NCBI RefSeq assembly: GCF_002368075.1 | Contig: NZ_AP018314.1 | Location: forward strand, 2,094,963-2,158,962 | Source of the DNA: Sphaerospermopsis kisseleviana NIES-73 | GTDB lineage: Bacteria > Cyanobacteriota > Cyanobacteriia > Cyanobacteriales > Nostocaceae | Reading direction: 5' to 3' | DNA: 64,000 nt | Part shown: positions 45,170 through 54,008 of the stretch, piece by piece | Position numbering within the stretch: the stretch's first letter is position 1 | How the letters are laid out: each line of letters begins with the position of its first letter | Translations under genes and position numbers: made by a program | The notes under the pieces: model-generated | Seen by the model: the letters and a program-made list of their open reading frames with translations, nothing else | Told to the model about the DNA's origin: nothing | Database searches by the model: none

Positions 45170-45249
45170 GGTAAATGTGTGTGCAGTTTGTTCAGGCAGG
45201 GATCAGGATATGAAAATTTTAACTCACGCTGGTTACACAACGGGAAATA

Positions 45250-45395
45250 GTGGCTATAATTATAAACTAGGATTGTCTGATAGCGAAGCGTGGCGTTAGC
45301 CATATCAGGATTTCCAGTATTTTAGGATTAACAGGATGAATTTGAAATTGTCTGAATCAGGATTTCCAGGATTTTAGGATGTACAGGATGAAAAT
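45250..45395. repeat. GCGAAGCGTGGCGTTAGCC element and CAGGATTTCCAGGAT repeats
   Basis: A dispersed GATAGCGAAGCGTGGCGTTAGCC-type sequence (45279-45305) is followed by two imperfect ~58-bp copies of TCAGGATTTCCAGGATTTTAGGAT. Both are spacer repeats upstream of the DUF29 gene. Confidence 0.6.
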
Positions 45396-45434
45396 GAGGA
45401 TTTTATTATAAGTTAGCATTTCTAGGAAATAATT

Positions 45435-45944
45435 ATGACTCAAGAGTTAATAGATTTAAGACAAAGTATCTTAGAAGGTCGTTATGATGATGCTTTAGAA
45501 ATTATTGATGATTTGGAGGATATGAGTAAACAGGCAACGTTGCGAAAAATAGAGGCTTTTTTAGTGAGGTTGGTTATTCATCTGATTAAAAATCAAATTG
45601 AACAGCGTTTAACTAATTCTTGGATTGCTTCTATTTCTGATTCTGTGATTCAAATTGCTAAATTGAATATCAAAGATAATCAAAAATCATATTATATTAA
45701 AGCTGATGAATGGCAAGAATTGTTAGCAGAAGCAGTAGAAATGGCGATTCGTCCAGCGAGTGCAGAGATTTTTGGCGGGACGTTAAAACCAAGTCAAGTT
45801 TCCCAAAGGTTGAATCGAGAAGAGTTGATTAATTTTGCTGAGAATATTTTACAATTAACTTATCAACATCAGCCTAAAGAGTTAGCAAATATGATTGATA
45901 ATTATTTGGCACAGTTGCCTGGTGGTGAAGATTGGTTTGAGTAA
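45435..45944 (+). CDS. DUF29-family protein
   Basis: The 169-residue helical protein contains MTQELIDLRQSILEGRYDDALEIIDDLEDMSKQ, FLVRLVIHLIKNQIEQRLTNSW and YYIKADEWQELLAEAVEMAI, which I recognise as the cyanobacterium-rich DUF29 family. No function is established; members are often found near toxin, nuclease or mobile genes. AGGA precedes the ATG. It is convergent with the NACHT gene, whose stop lies 37 bp away. Confidence 0.8.
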   Translation: MTQELIDLRQSILEGRYDDALEIIDDLEDMSKQATLRKIEAFLVRLVIHLIKNQIEQRLTNSWIASISDSVIQIAKLNIKDNQKSYYIKADEWQELLAEAVEMAIRPASAEIFGGTLKPSQVSQRLNREELINFAENILQLTYQHQPKELANMIDNYLAQLPGGEDWFE

Positions 45945-45981
45945 TATAATAAATTGTGAAAATTTGAATTCTATGAGTTGA

Positions 45982-48660
45982 TTAAAATATACGCATAAAT
46001 AGAATACTTTTTAAACTTCTGACTAAGCGAGTTCCCAAGAAAGGCTGATACCCAGCTTGATAAAATTCGGGATAGGGCATATTTTGAGCGCATTTCCAGA
46101 TCAGTTCATAACTTTTATTATTTAACATATAACTACTTAAAGTCTGAATTAGCAAAGATCGTGCCTGATTACTATTAACTATTTTCCCCAAGCTATCAGC
46201 CGCCTGCCAACGGGTGGACTCATCCTGGGATGTTTGGATAAGTTGCACTAAAGCGGCGATCACTTTTTCATTGCCATGTCCTATATTCCCTAAGCTTTCA
46301 GCCGCCTGCTGACGGGTGTACTCAGACTGGGATGTTTGGATAAGTTGCACTAAAGCGGCGATCGCTTTTTCATTGCCATGTCCTATATTCCCTAAGCTTT
46401 CAGCCGCCTGCTGACGGGTGTACTCAGACTGGGATGTTTGGATAAGTTGCACTAAAGCGGCGATCGCTTTTTCATTGCCATGTCCTATATTCCCTAAGCT
46501 TTCAGCCGCCTGCCAACGGGTGAAATAATCCTGGGATGTTTGGATAAGTTGCACTAAAGCGGCGATCGCTTTTTCATTGCCATGTCCTATATTCCCTAAG
46601 CTTTCAGCCGCCTGCCAACGGGTGAAATAATCCTGGGATGTTTGGATAACTTGCACTAAAGCGGCGATCGCTTGTTCATTGCCAGGGTCTATTTTCCCTA
46701 AGCTTTCAGCCGCCCGCCTACGGGTGTACTCAGACTGGGATGTTTGGATAAGTTGCACTAAAGCGGCGATCGCTTGTTCATTGCCATGTCCTATTTTCCC
46801 TAAGCTTTCAGCCGCCTGCTGAAGGGTGTACTCATCCTGGGATGTTTGGATAACTTGCACTAAAGCGGCGATCGCTTGTTCATTGCCATGTCCTATATTC
46901 CCTAAGCTTTCAGCCGCCCGCCTACGGGTGGACTCATCCTGGGATGTTTGGATAAGTTGCACTAAAGCGGCGATCGCTTGTTCATTGCCATGTCCTATTT
47001 TCCCCAAGCTTTCAGCCGCCTGCCAACGGGTGTACTCATCCTGGGATGTTTGGATAACTTGCACTAAAGCGGCGATCGCTTTTGTGCGTTCCGTTTCTTG
47101 TAATGCTGTTGTAACTTGCTCTCTAATAGTGTCAAAATTACCAAATTTCCAATCAACAATCTGTTTAACTATTGCATCTGCTCGATCACAGTTTTTAAAC
47201 TCAGTAATGGCCGCAGCAGCTAAAAAATAGGCTCGATAACCATAAAAACTTTTACCTTGATATTTCGCACAGCCATCTTGAAAATTTATCAATGCTTGAA
47301 TAAATGCCTCTTTTTGAGCTTTATCTACATCCTTACTCCCAAACCACAATAATATAGTTTGTTTCCATTGTGGGTCAAAAATTCGATATTGTTTATTTTC
47401 TATAGGGTTATTTTTATGGTTTCTGGGTAAGAAAAAATCCCAATCATCAATTGCTGTGGCTGCAAAATATTCTTGAAATGACGCATGGAAAAAAGCATAA
47501 GTAGGGTTTCCGTTTGGATCTCTGCCTACCTGATTTAACCAACCCAATTTTAAAGCTAAACTGAGTAAAGAATTTTGATCATTGTTTTTACCCAAGTATT
47601 CATTGACTAAATTTTCTGACAAGCGAAAACGAGTAGCTTCTTTGTCTATAGCAACTTTAGCTAACTCTGCCAATTTATCCTTGAGAGTGTCTAATTTATC
47701 GCCTACATTTTGATTGAATAATTCTTGCTTCCATTTATCAAAATCATCAACAAACTGCTGATAGAGTCCGGCTTGAGTATCTGGTAAACTTCCGGTTTTC
47801 TGTTGCCAATTAAAACAAAGTAGCGTTAACCGTAGTGGATTTTTTACTAAGTCTTGAATTCTTTCTTTTCCTGGTTTACGGAGATCATTAAATAAAGATT
47901 CTCCCCGTTTTGGTTCTGCGATAAACCAGTTGTTAATAAATAATTCCACCTGTTCAGGATAGGAAAAATCTAAAGTTCTATAGGTATCAAAATCAGACAG
48001 TGCATTACTTTGTCCATCCCATAAATTTACCCGACAGGTTAAGACAATTCGCGCTTGAGTAATAATTCCCCCTTGACAAATTGCTTGATTAATATATCCT
48101 AAAGGATTACCAGATGTGACAACCATTTCATCTAACCCATCTAACAACAGCCATACTTTACCGTTGTTAAATTGGCTAGTTAAATCATCTTTAATATTTT
48201 GATCAGCTGCCGCTTTGTTTGCTTGTTGACTAGCAGCATTTAACCAAGTTGTAAATACATAATCTTGTAATGTTTGATTTTCTAATTCAGCTAAAGATAT
48301 CCAAATAATAATAGCATCTGTATTTTGGTGAGATAAATAATTAGCAATTTGTTGTAATAATGTAGTTTTACCTGCCCCTGGTTCACCAATAATGGCAATG
48401 CGTTTACCTTGACTTTTTGGTGTATTTTTTTGGTGAAAAACTTGTTCTAAAAATTCATTATTTTCATATTTTTGAGTAATTTCTGTTTCTTGATAAAGTT
48501 CTGAACCCCTTTCTGGAGAAATATCAAGATTACTTTTTTGTTTGGGTTGTTTTTTCCGTTCCACCAAACCCAGTGGTACATAAACATCTTGCACCCGAAA
48601 ATTAACCCCTTCAGCATGAGTGAGGGGATTTGTGGTTAATTTCTGCCTTTCTGCTAACAT
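45982..48660 (-). CDS. NACHT-family STAND NTPase with HEAT repeats
   Basis: The 892-residue protein has a NACHT ATPase with IIGEPGAGKTTLL (Walker A, 91-103) and VWLLLDGLDEM (Walker B, 169-179). A helical region with AFFHASFQEYFAATAI follows, and then nine 34-residue HEAT repeats (528-833). STAND NTPases are signal-transducing or defence switches; the repeat domain normally senses the ligand. The frame is open for 22 more codons upstream (DGESRAKLTPNWPEICRE), back to the TGA that ends the companion gene. The annotated ATG may therefore be internal, and the true N-terminus lacks a standard start codon. Confidence 0.88.
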   Translation of the reverse strand: MLAERQKLTTNPLTHAEGVNFRVQDVYVPLGLVERKKQPKQKSNLDISPERGSELYQETEITQKYENNEFLEQVFHQKNTPKSQGKRIAIIGEPGAGKTTLLQQIANYLSHQNTDAIIIWISLAELENQTLQDYVFTTWLNAASQQANKAAADQNIKDDLTSQFNNGKVWLLLDGLDEMVVTSGNPLGYINQAICQGGIITQARIVLTCRVNLWDGQSNALSDFDTYRTLDFSYPEQVELFINNWFIAEPKRGESLFNDLRKPGKERIQDLVKNPLRLTLLCFNWQQKTGSLPDTQAGLYQQFVDDFDKWKQELFNQNVGDKLDTLKDKLAELAKVAIDKEATRFRLSENLVNEYLGKNNDQNSLLSLALKLGWLNQVGRDPNGNPTYAFFHASFQEYFAATAIDDWDFFLPRNHKNNPIENKQYRIFDPQWKQTILLWFGSKDVDKAQKEAFIQALINFQDGCAKYQGKSFYGYRAYFLAAAAITEFKNCDRADAIVKQIVDWKFGNFDTIREQVTTALQETERTKAIAALVQVIQTSQDEYTRWQAAESLGKIGHGNEQAIAALVQLIQTSQDESTRRRAAESLGNIGHGNEQAIAALVQVIQTSQDEYTLQQAAESLGKIGHGNEQAIAALVQLIQTSQSEYTRRRAAESLGKIDPGNEQAIAALVQVIQTSQDYFTRWQAAESLGNIGHGNEKAIAALVQLIQTSQDYFTRWQAAESLGNIGHGNEKAIAALVQLIQTSQSEYTRQQAAESLGNIGHGNEKAIAALVQLIQTSQSEYTRQQAAESLGNIGHGNEKVIAALVQLIQTSQDESTRWQAADSLGKIVNSNQARSLLIQTLSSYMLNNKSYELIWKCAQNMPYPEFYQAGYQPFLGTRLVRSLKSILFMRIF
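46162..47079 (-). repeat. Nine tandem 102-bp HEAT-repeat units within the NACHT gene
   Basis: Nine in-frame units of 34 codons are almost identical (AIAALVQLIQTSQ, then AAESLGNIGHGNEK). Differences are concentrated at unit positions 14-20 (DEYTRWQ, DESTRRR, DYFTRWQ, SEYTRQQ and others). Most units contain the HIP1 octamer GCGATCGC. Confidence 0.93.
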
Positions 48661-48726
48661 TTCCCGGCAGATTTCAGGCCAATTGGGAGTTAACTTTGCC
48701 CGACTCTCCCCATCGGGCGGCTGTAG

Positions 48727-49191
48727 TCAGTAATTATAAGTCGGGTTATTGATATTTATTTGTGAGGCAACATTTGACCCTCTATCTGCATTTATTACAT
48801 CTGCTATTTTTTCAAAATTGTTAATAACTGAAGTCTGGGATTTAACATCTGATTCAATTTTTTTTGCTTTCGCTTTAATTTCCTTAGCAGTTTCCGACTG
48901 ATCATTATTTACTGCTGCTTCCACATCTAGTACAGCTTCAGCAATTTCCCGGTCGTTTGCTGCTGCTTCGGTTAGTTCTAGCACAGCTTGACCATAATCT
49001 ATTATTGCCGTTTCACCTGCTTCTATAGATGCAGTCAGGGATGGTGCTTGTTGCTTGTCGCGTAGCTTAGTGATTAATTTACCGGTTTGTTTCCAGATGA
49101 CATCACCAAGGTTTTCGCCCATTTTCTCTAGAGGTTTACCTAAAATTGTAACAACAGCAGTTACAACAGCAGTAAGTGTGATTAGTTCCAT
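48727..49191 (-). CDS. NACHT-companion protein with N-terminal hydrophobic helix
   Basis: The 154-residue protein opens MELITLTAVVTAVVTILGKP, a hydrophobic or pore-like helix. A charged helical region (LGDVIWKQTGKLITKLRDKQQ), the segment GQAVLELTEAAANDREIAEAV and a tail ending ININNPTYNY follow. I associate this layout with small proteins encoded just before cyanobacterial NACHT genes, or fused to them. Its TGA stop is in frame with the NACHT coding region 66 bp further on. It may be the effector half of the system; that is inference. Confidence 0.65.
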   Translation of the reverse strand: MELITLTAVVTAVVTILGKPLEKMGENLGDVIWKQTGKLITKLRDKQQAPSLTASIEAGETAIIDYGQAVLELTEAAANDREIAEAVLDVEAAVNNDQSETAKEIKAKAKKIESDVKSQTSVINNFEKIADVINADRGSNVASQININNPTYNY

Positions 49192-49395
49192 AAATTCACT
49201 ATCAAGTAATTTACCGTAAAGATTATTTCAACAGTCGTGATAGCTGTTTCGCAAAAAAGTCAACCAAACCAAATTCAGTACATACCACAAATCAAGGGCA
49301 ATCTTAGCCTATTTTCAGGAATTTTGTAAATACTATCCAGTAGTCACCTAAAAATGTCACAATAAGAATTGTAAACTTTCTTTTCAATCCTCACT

Positions 49396-49677
49396 ATGAA
49401 AGCAACTTGGAACGGTGCAACTTTAGCCGAAAGTGATAATACCGTAGTCGTAGAAGGAAACCATTACTTTCCTGCTGACGCTATTAACAAACAATATTTC
49501 AAAGACAGTGATACTCACACCACTTGTTCTTGGAAGGGAGTTGCGAGTTACTACACCATTGAAGTAGATGGACAAGTTAACAAAGATGCAGCTTGGTACT
49601 ATCCCAGCACCAAAGAGAAAGCGAAAAATATAGAAGGTTATATTGCTTTCTGGAAAGGTGTGAAGGTGGAAGCATAG
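49396..49677 (+). CDS. DUF427 protein
   Basis: The 93-residue protein is a DUF427 domain: MKATWNGATLAESDNTVVVEGNHYFPADAI, then THTTCSWKGVASYYTIEVDG and AWYYPSTKEKAKNIEGYIAFW. The fold is a small beta sandwich. The conserved Cys-Ser-Trp-Lys-Gly motif suggests a ligand pocket, but no reaction is established. It is a stand-alone, cytoplasmic protein. Confidence 0.9.
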   Translation: MKATWNGATLAESDNTVVVEGNHYFPADAINKQYFKDSDTHTTCSWKGVASYYTIEVDGQVNKDAAWYYPSTKEKAKNIEGYIAFWKGVKVEA

Positions 49678-49862
49678 GTAAGCATTCAGCTATCAGTAAT
49701 CAGCTTAAATCTAGAATGTAAAAGAGATTAATCAAAGTCCGACTTTTCAAGGAGGATTTAGGGGGATAAATAGAAAATTTTTGACACATCATGAGTGACT
49801 TTTCAAACATTTTCTTAGCACTGCTAAACCCCTACTGATTACTGATGGCTGAATGCTTACAT

Positions 49863-50306
49863 TTAATCCTTAGCAATGACAATATCATTAGACTTAATCA
49901 CAGCATAAGCTTCTGCACCTTCCACTAATCCTAATTCCTCCGCAGATACTTTAGTAATGATTGAAGTTAATTCAACTTTATGCACAATTTCTAAAGTTAT
50001 TTCACTGTTAACAGTTCCGGTAGTTACTCGTTTAACCACTCCTTTTAAAACATTACGAGAACTAACTTTTAATGGTTTCTTGGGAATAATATTTCCTATC
50101 TCAACAGTCTGAGTTTCTACCTTCTCTTGGGGGGTTGGTTGTGATATTTTGGGTGCAGATGCAGCAGGTTTTTGATTTAACCCGCGTACCAGTTCCCGCA
50201 AAATCTCAGTTTTAGTGCGCTGAGAATGCTGACAGAACTCTTCTAAAATCTTCCGTTCTTCCTCTGAGGTTTGGAATGTTACCCAACCTTGTTCTTTTCT
50301 GGGCAT
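49863..50306 (-). CDS. RHH DNA-binding domain fused to molybdate-type TOBE (Mop) domain
   Basis: From the ATG at 50306 the protein has 147 residues. Residues ~5-45 (GWVTFQTSEEERKILEEFCQHSQRTKTEILRELVRGL) resemble a ribbon-helix-helix DNA-binding domain. After a Pro-rich linker, residues ~80-147 form a Mop/TOBE fold (SSRNVLKGVVKRVTTGTVNSE, then VSAEELGLVEGAEAYAVIKSNDIVIA) that binds molybdate or tungstate. It may be a molybdate-sensing regulator or a storage molbindin. No mod genes are adjacent. Confidence 0.83.
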   Translation of the reverse strand: MPRKEQGWVTFQTSEEERKILEEFCQHSQRTKTEILRELVRGLNQKPAASAPKISQPTPQEKVETQTVEIGNIIPKKPLKVSSRNVLKGVVKRVTTGTVNSEITLEIVHKVELTSIITKVSAEELGLVEGAEAYAVIKSNDIVIAKD

Positions 50307-50481
50307 AAGTTTACCAAAAATATACCAATTTATTTGGTACTCATTATTATAGAATCTTGATACAATCCTAGCAGGTAGTGGCAAAAATTAATCATCAAAC
50401 ATCATCAAACATTATCAAACCCAATACCTAGTTATAGAATTAAATCAGATCAGATAGTATTTGGTTTTGTGAACTGGTTTT

Positions 50482-51333
50482 GTGAAATTTTTCATCGGTT
50501 GTGCAGTTTGGGCTTATAAAGGTTGGGTGGGCGAACTTTACCCCTCTGGAACTCGCACCACGGACTTTTTGCATCTTTACAGTCGTCGTTTTACCACGGT
50601 AGAAGGTAATACCACTTTTTACGCTGTTCCTAACCCGGAAACCGTTACCCGTTGGATGACAGAAACACCTCCGGGGTTTGAGTTTTGCCTAAAGTTACCG
50701 CGAGATATTACCCATCAAAAATTACTGCAACCCCATATTCCTGAAGCGTTAGCATTTTTAAAGAGAATGCAACCATTAGGTAAGCGTTTGGGTCCAATGT
50801 TTGCCCAACTACCACCGAGTTACTCACCTGCGTTACTGGATGACTTGCAGACATTCCTGGAAGCATGGCCACGTCAAGATGTACCTTTAGCATTAGAGGT
50901 GAGACATGGTGACTGGTTTAAAGAACCTCATTTGAGTAATTTAACAACTTTGTTAGAAAATTTAGGAGTTGGTAGAGTTTTATTAGATACTCGTCCTGTG
51001 TATTCTGGGGAAGATGATCCACAATTAGCATCAGAAAGGCGTAAACCACAATTACCAGTACAATTTTCTGTCACTGCCAATTTTACATTAATTCGGTTTA
51101 TTTCCCATCCCCGTTTATCTATGAATGAGCAATTTATGAATGAATGGGTGACATATATTAAAAAGTGGTTATCAGAGGGAATTAAAATTTATTTGTTTGT
51201 ACATTGTCCTACAGAGGATATGTCTCCTAATAATGCTCGTTATTTTCAACAATTATTAGAGGAAAATGGTGTAGAAGTTCCGCCTTTACCTTGGAATACT
51301 ATTAGTAATAGTAATCAACTGAGTTTATGGTAA
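50482..51333 (+). CDS. DUF72 family protein (TIM-barrel)
   Basis: The 283-residue protein starts at a GTG and reads MKFFIGCAVWAYKGWVGELYP, then FTTVEGNTTFYAVPNPETVTRWMTETPPGFEFCLKLPRDITH, a clear DUF72 TIM-barrel. The family is widespread and biochemically uncharacterised. Immediately upstream is a short direct repeat of TTTGTGAACTGGTTTTGTGAA. It is followed, in the same frame after the stop, by an Rpn-type gene fragment. Confidence 0.9.
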   Translation: MKFFIGCAVWAYKGWVGELYPSGTRTTDFLHLYSRRFTTVEGNTTFYAVPNPETVTRWMTETPPGFEFCLKLPRDITHQKLLQPHIPEALAFLKRMQPLGKRLGPMFAQLPPSYSPALLDDLQTFLEAWPRQDVPLALEVRHGDWFKEPHLSNLTTLLENLGVGRVLLDTRPVYSGEDDPQLASERRKPQLPVQFSVTANFTLIRFISHPRLSMNEQFMNEWVTYIKKWLSEGIKIYLFVHCPTEDMSPNNARYFQQLLEENGVEVPPLPWNTISNSNQLSLW

Positions 51334-51654
51334 GTAGGTGACAGTAAAAACGAAGTAGCGAAAGCTGTTGAAACCATTACAGATCCAAGGTTACAAAGAA
51401 ATATAGCTGCTGCTAGTAGCGTGTTAGCAGGGTTAGTTTTAGATAAACAAGTGATCAGGAAGATTTTCAGGAGTGAAATTATGCGCGAGTCTGTAATTTA
51501 CCAAGAAATTCTCGAAGAAGGTAAAGCTGAAAAAGCTAGGAATGTAGCAATCAATTTACTAAGAATTGGTATGAGTTTACCACAAATTGCTCAAGTTACA
51601 GAGTTATCTATTGAGCAAGTTGAGGAAATACAAAAATCAATTCAAGGATCATAA
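51334..51654 (+). pseudogene. C-terminal fragment of an Rpn-family nuclease/transposase-like gene
   Basis: Directly after the DUF72 stop a frame reads VGDSKNEVAKAVETITDPRLQ, then AAASSVLAGLVLDKQVIRKIF and EILEEGKAEKARNVAINLL, ending KSIQGS. This matches the C-terminal part of the PD-(D/E)XK 'recombination-promoting nuclease' proteins common in cyanobacteria. The nuclease core is missing. A GTG at 51421 could start a 77-residue peptide, but this is more likely decay. Confidence 0.7.
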
Positions 51655-51665
51655 TTGATACCAAA

Positions 51666-51726
51666 ATCCCCGACTTCTGCAATTCAGTCAAAATTTATGG
51701 ACATGATAATAAAAAAAGTCGGGGAT
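51666..51726. terminator. Expanded ATCCCCGACTT...AAGTCGGGGAT hairpin
   Basis: The 11-nt arms match the hairpin family at 35507 but are 39 nt apart, as if the loop were expanded. It lies between the convergent Rpn fragment and the FAD oxidoreductase gene. Confidence 0.45.
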
Positions 51727-51766
51727 CTAGGGGATCTAATTTAGCAAATTAAGCAAATTAAGCAAA

Positions 51767-53287
51767 TTAAGGCAACCAAAAATTAGGTAAAATTGATTTA
51801 CCCACATCACGGATAGCTTGATTCACATTTCTCGCTATTTGTATATGATGTTCATCTTGTTCTATAGGTAAAATATTTGCTTTTTTCCCTGTTCCTAAAT
51901 AATCAATTGCTAAATTTGCAGCTTCCAAACCTGTAACAAAGGCTTTTTCCTGTGACCATGAACCGTGACGGTTAATAATCCAATCACCACTCATAAATAC
52001 ATTATTCAAACTGGTTTTAGCTGGTAACATATTCTGATAACTACCAGGCGAAAAATGTGTAACTGCATTTGCTAAACGAATGACGCTACTATCAATTACT
52101 TTTGCTTCTTTAAATTCTGGTACACAAGTTGCTAAATAACCTTGAACTATTTTGACAATTTCCTCATCACTTAAATGTAAAAATTGATTGGCATGATAAA
52201 AGTCAACTTCTACAACTGTTTCGGTTTGATTTTTATATTCATCATGCAAAGCATTCAAATCAAAAAAAGTCCATCCGGTTGTATTATCAAATCCAAAACA
52301 AGCATTAGAAGGACGAGGAATATTGATTTTTCTGTCAAACCATAACCGAGTCGCTAATACATCTATTGCTCCTAAATTGCTGATATTTCTAAATTCTGCA
52401 TAATGTTGTAAACTAGAACTATTAGCAACAATTTTTTTCATTCCTGTAATTCCTACAGAAAAAATCACGGCATCAACATCAAAAACTTGATCACCACAAA
52501 CTACACCTTTAATCTGATTATTACCACCGACAATTACATCTGTAACTCGATGTTTAGCTAAAACTTTCGCCCCTAACTTTTCTATCTTCTGCACCCAAGG
52601 ACGAAAGATTTTTTCGCCTACTGTTCCCCGACACCAAACTACATCAAAATCTGGTTGGTGAGCGAGGATAAAATAATATAGCATTCCTAAAGTGGCGGCG
52701 GCTGAACATTGTTCACCAGGGGCAAATAAACCCACTAATAACATAGGTTCAAATGCTTCTTTATAAAGTCTGGCGGAAACACCAAAAGTTTTGAATAATT
52801 CACGGGCGGTTATATAATCATATCTTTGCCAAGCATCATGAGAATTATCAAAATCAATTAAGCTATAAAGTAAAGGTAAGGCGCTGAGTCTGTCAATTAA
52901 TGGTAATCTTTGAAATTGCGGGTAAATAAAAGTTCCTAAGGGGGTTGGTAGTCTGGGTAAATCTTGAAAAATTGGTGATTCAACTTCTAAACCTGCGGGA
53001 GAATATTGAGCAGAACGAGTCCAAGTTGTAAAGGGGTTTATTTCTAATTCATTGATGAGAGAAAATATATTTCTGTAAGGATACCAAAAGCCATGAATAC
53101 CGGCTTCTACAGATTTTCCTGCTGAGGTTTGCCAACCTGCTACCAAACCACCAGGATATGGTCCTGCTTCTAAAAGTGTGACATCATAACCTTGTTTTGC
53201 TAAATGATAGGTTGCCCCTAAACCCGCCCAACCAGCACCGATAACTACTACCCGTTTTTGTTGTAATTCTGACATTTTTGCACCCAT
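51767..53287 (-). CDS. FAD-dependent amine oxidase / phytoene-desaturase-like oxidoreductase
   Basis: The ~506-residue protein starts near MSELQQKRVVVIGAGWAGLGATYHLAKQGYDVTLLEAGPYPGG, a Rossmann FAD motif followed by the second dinucleotide motif. It ends with a typical FAD closing segment (NNVFMSGDWIINRHGSWSQEKAFVTGLEAANLAIDYL). It belongs to the flavin amine oxidase/carotenoid desaturase superfamily, close to zeta-carotene desaturase or hydroxysqualene dehydroxylase-like enzymes. The substrate is uncertain. Two ATG codons are possible (53287, 53275). Confidence 0.85.
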   Translation of the reverse strand: MGAKMSELQQKRVVVIGAGWAGLGATYHLAKQGYDVTLLEAGPYPGGLVAGWQTSAGKSVEAGIHGFWYPYRNIFSLINELEINPFTTWTRSAQYSPAGLEVESPIFQDLPRLPTPLGTFIYPQFQRLPLIDRLSALPLLYSLIDFDNSHDAWQRYDYITARELFKTFGVSARLYKEAFEPMLLVGLFAPGEQCSAAATLGMLYYFILAHQPDFDVVWCRGTVGEKIFRPWVQKIEKLGAKVLAKHRVTDVIVGGNNQIKGVVCGDQVFDVDAVIFSVGITGMKKIVANSSSLQHYAEFRNISNLGAIDVLATRLWFDRKINIPRPSNACFGFDNTTGWTFFDLNALHDEYKNQTETVVEVDFYHANQFLHLSDEEIVKIVQGYLATCVPEFKEAKVIDSSVIRLANAVTHFSPGSYQNMLPAKTSLNNVFMSGDWIINRHGSWSQEKAFVTGLEAANLAIDYLGTGKKANILPIEQDEHHIQIARNVNQAIRDVGKSILPNFWLP

Positions 53288-53336
53288 GTTTTTCTGTACA
53301 GATAGTTATCATATCGGTTTGAGCAGGGAACAGGGA

Positions 53337-53419
53337 AAGAAAATTTTAGATTTTAGATTTTAGATTTTAGATTTTAGATTGGAATTGGCAAAAACAATCC
53401 AAAATCCAAAATCCAAAAT
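53337..53419. repeat. Heptamer STRRs (ATTTTAG and AAAATCC)
   Basis: Five ATTTTAG units and three AAAATCC units flank a short spacer, the same composite as at 16990-17075 and probably hairpin-forming. Confidence 0.8.
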
Positions 53420-53438
53420 TCTGCCTCCTGTTTCTTCA

Positions 53439-54008
53439 TTAACTATGAATACTGCCATCGGGCATAATAGCACCTGTTAAAAAAGCTTCACTCATATCTG
53501 TGGCGTTTAAATTAGCTCTGGTCAAATTTACCTCACACAGATTAGCTTCACTTAAATCAGCGCCGGTTAAATTTGCGCCTTGTAAATTTGCCTTCCACAT
53601 CCGCACACCTCCCATTTTTGCACCACTTAAATTTGCACCTTGTAAGTTGGCGGCTGTGATTGATGCTTGATGTAAATTAGCATCACATAAATCTGCACCA
53701 GTTAATAAAGCTCCACTAAGGTCTGATTCATTTAAATGGGAATTAGTTAGTATAGCTTGAGTTAAATCAGCACCACAGAGAATCACTTCTGATAAATTAG
53801 CATTTTCTAATGTTGCACCTCTGAGATTTGCTTTACTTAAATTTGCTCCACTCAAAGATGCTGCGGTGAGGTTTGCACCTCTGAGGTCTGCTCTACCAAA
53901 GTCTATACCACCCAAGTTAGCTCCTTGTAGGTTTGCGGAAGGTAATGCAATACCGTTAAAGCTTCTTTCTCCTCTGGCATACCTAGTTAATAGTTCTTGA
54001 ATATCCAT
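53439..54008 (-). CDS. Pentapeptide-repeat protein
   Basis: The 189-residue protein is almost entirely tandem A(N/D)LXX pentapeptides, for example GANLTAASLSGANLSKANLRGATLENANLS, so it folds as a right-handed quadrilateral beta helix. There is no signal peptide. A short N-terminal helix (MDIQELLTRYARGERSF) precedes the coil. Cytoplasmic members are of mostly unknown role in cyanobacteria; some bind DNA gyrase. Confidence 0.92.
   Translation of the reverse strand: MDIQELLTRYARGERSFNGIALPSANLQGANLGGIDFGRADLRGANLTAASLSGANLSKANLRGATLENANLSEVILCGADLTQAILTNSHLNESDLSGALLTGADLCDANLHQASITAANLQGANLSGAKMGGVRMWKANLQGANLTGADLSEANLCEVNLTRANLNATDMSEAFLTGAIMPDGSIHS

Noticed and set aside
46826..47230. 134-codon plus-strand frame with repeated CTKAAIACSLPCPIFPKLS
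   Set aside because: It is antisense to the HEAT repeats of the NACHT gene, and its repetition simply mirrors that array.
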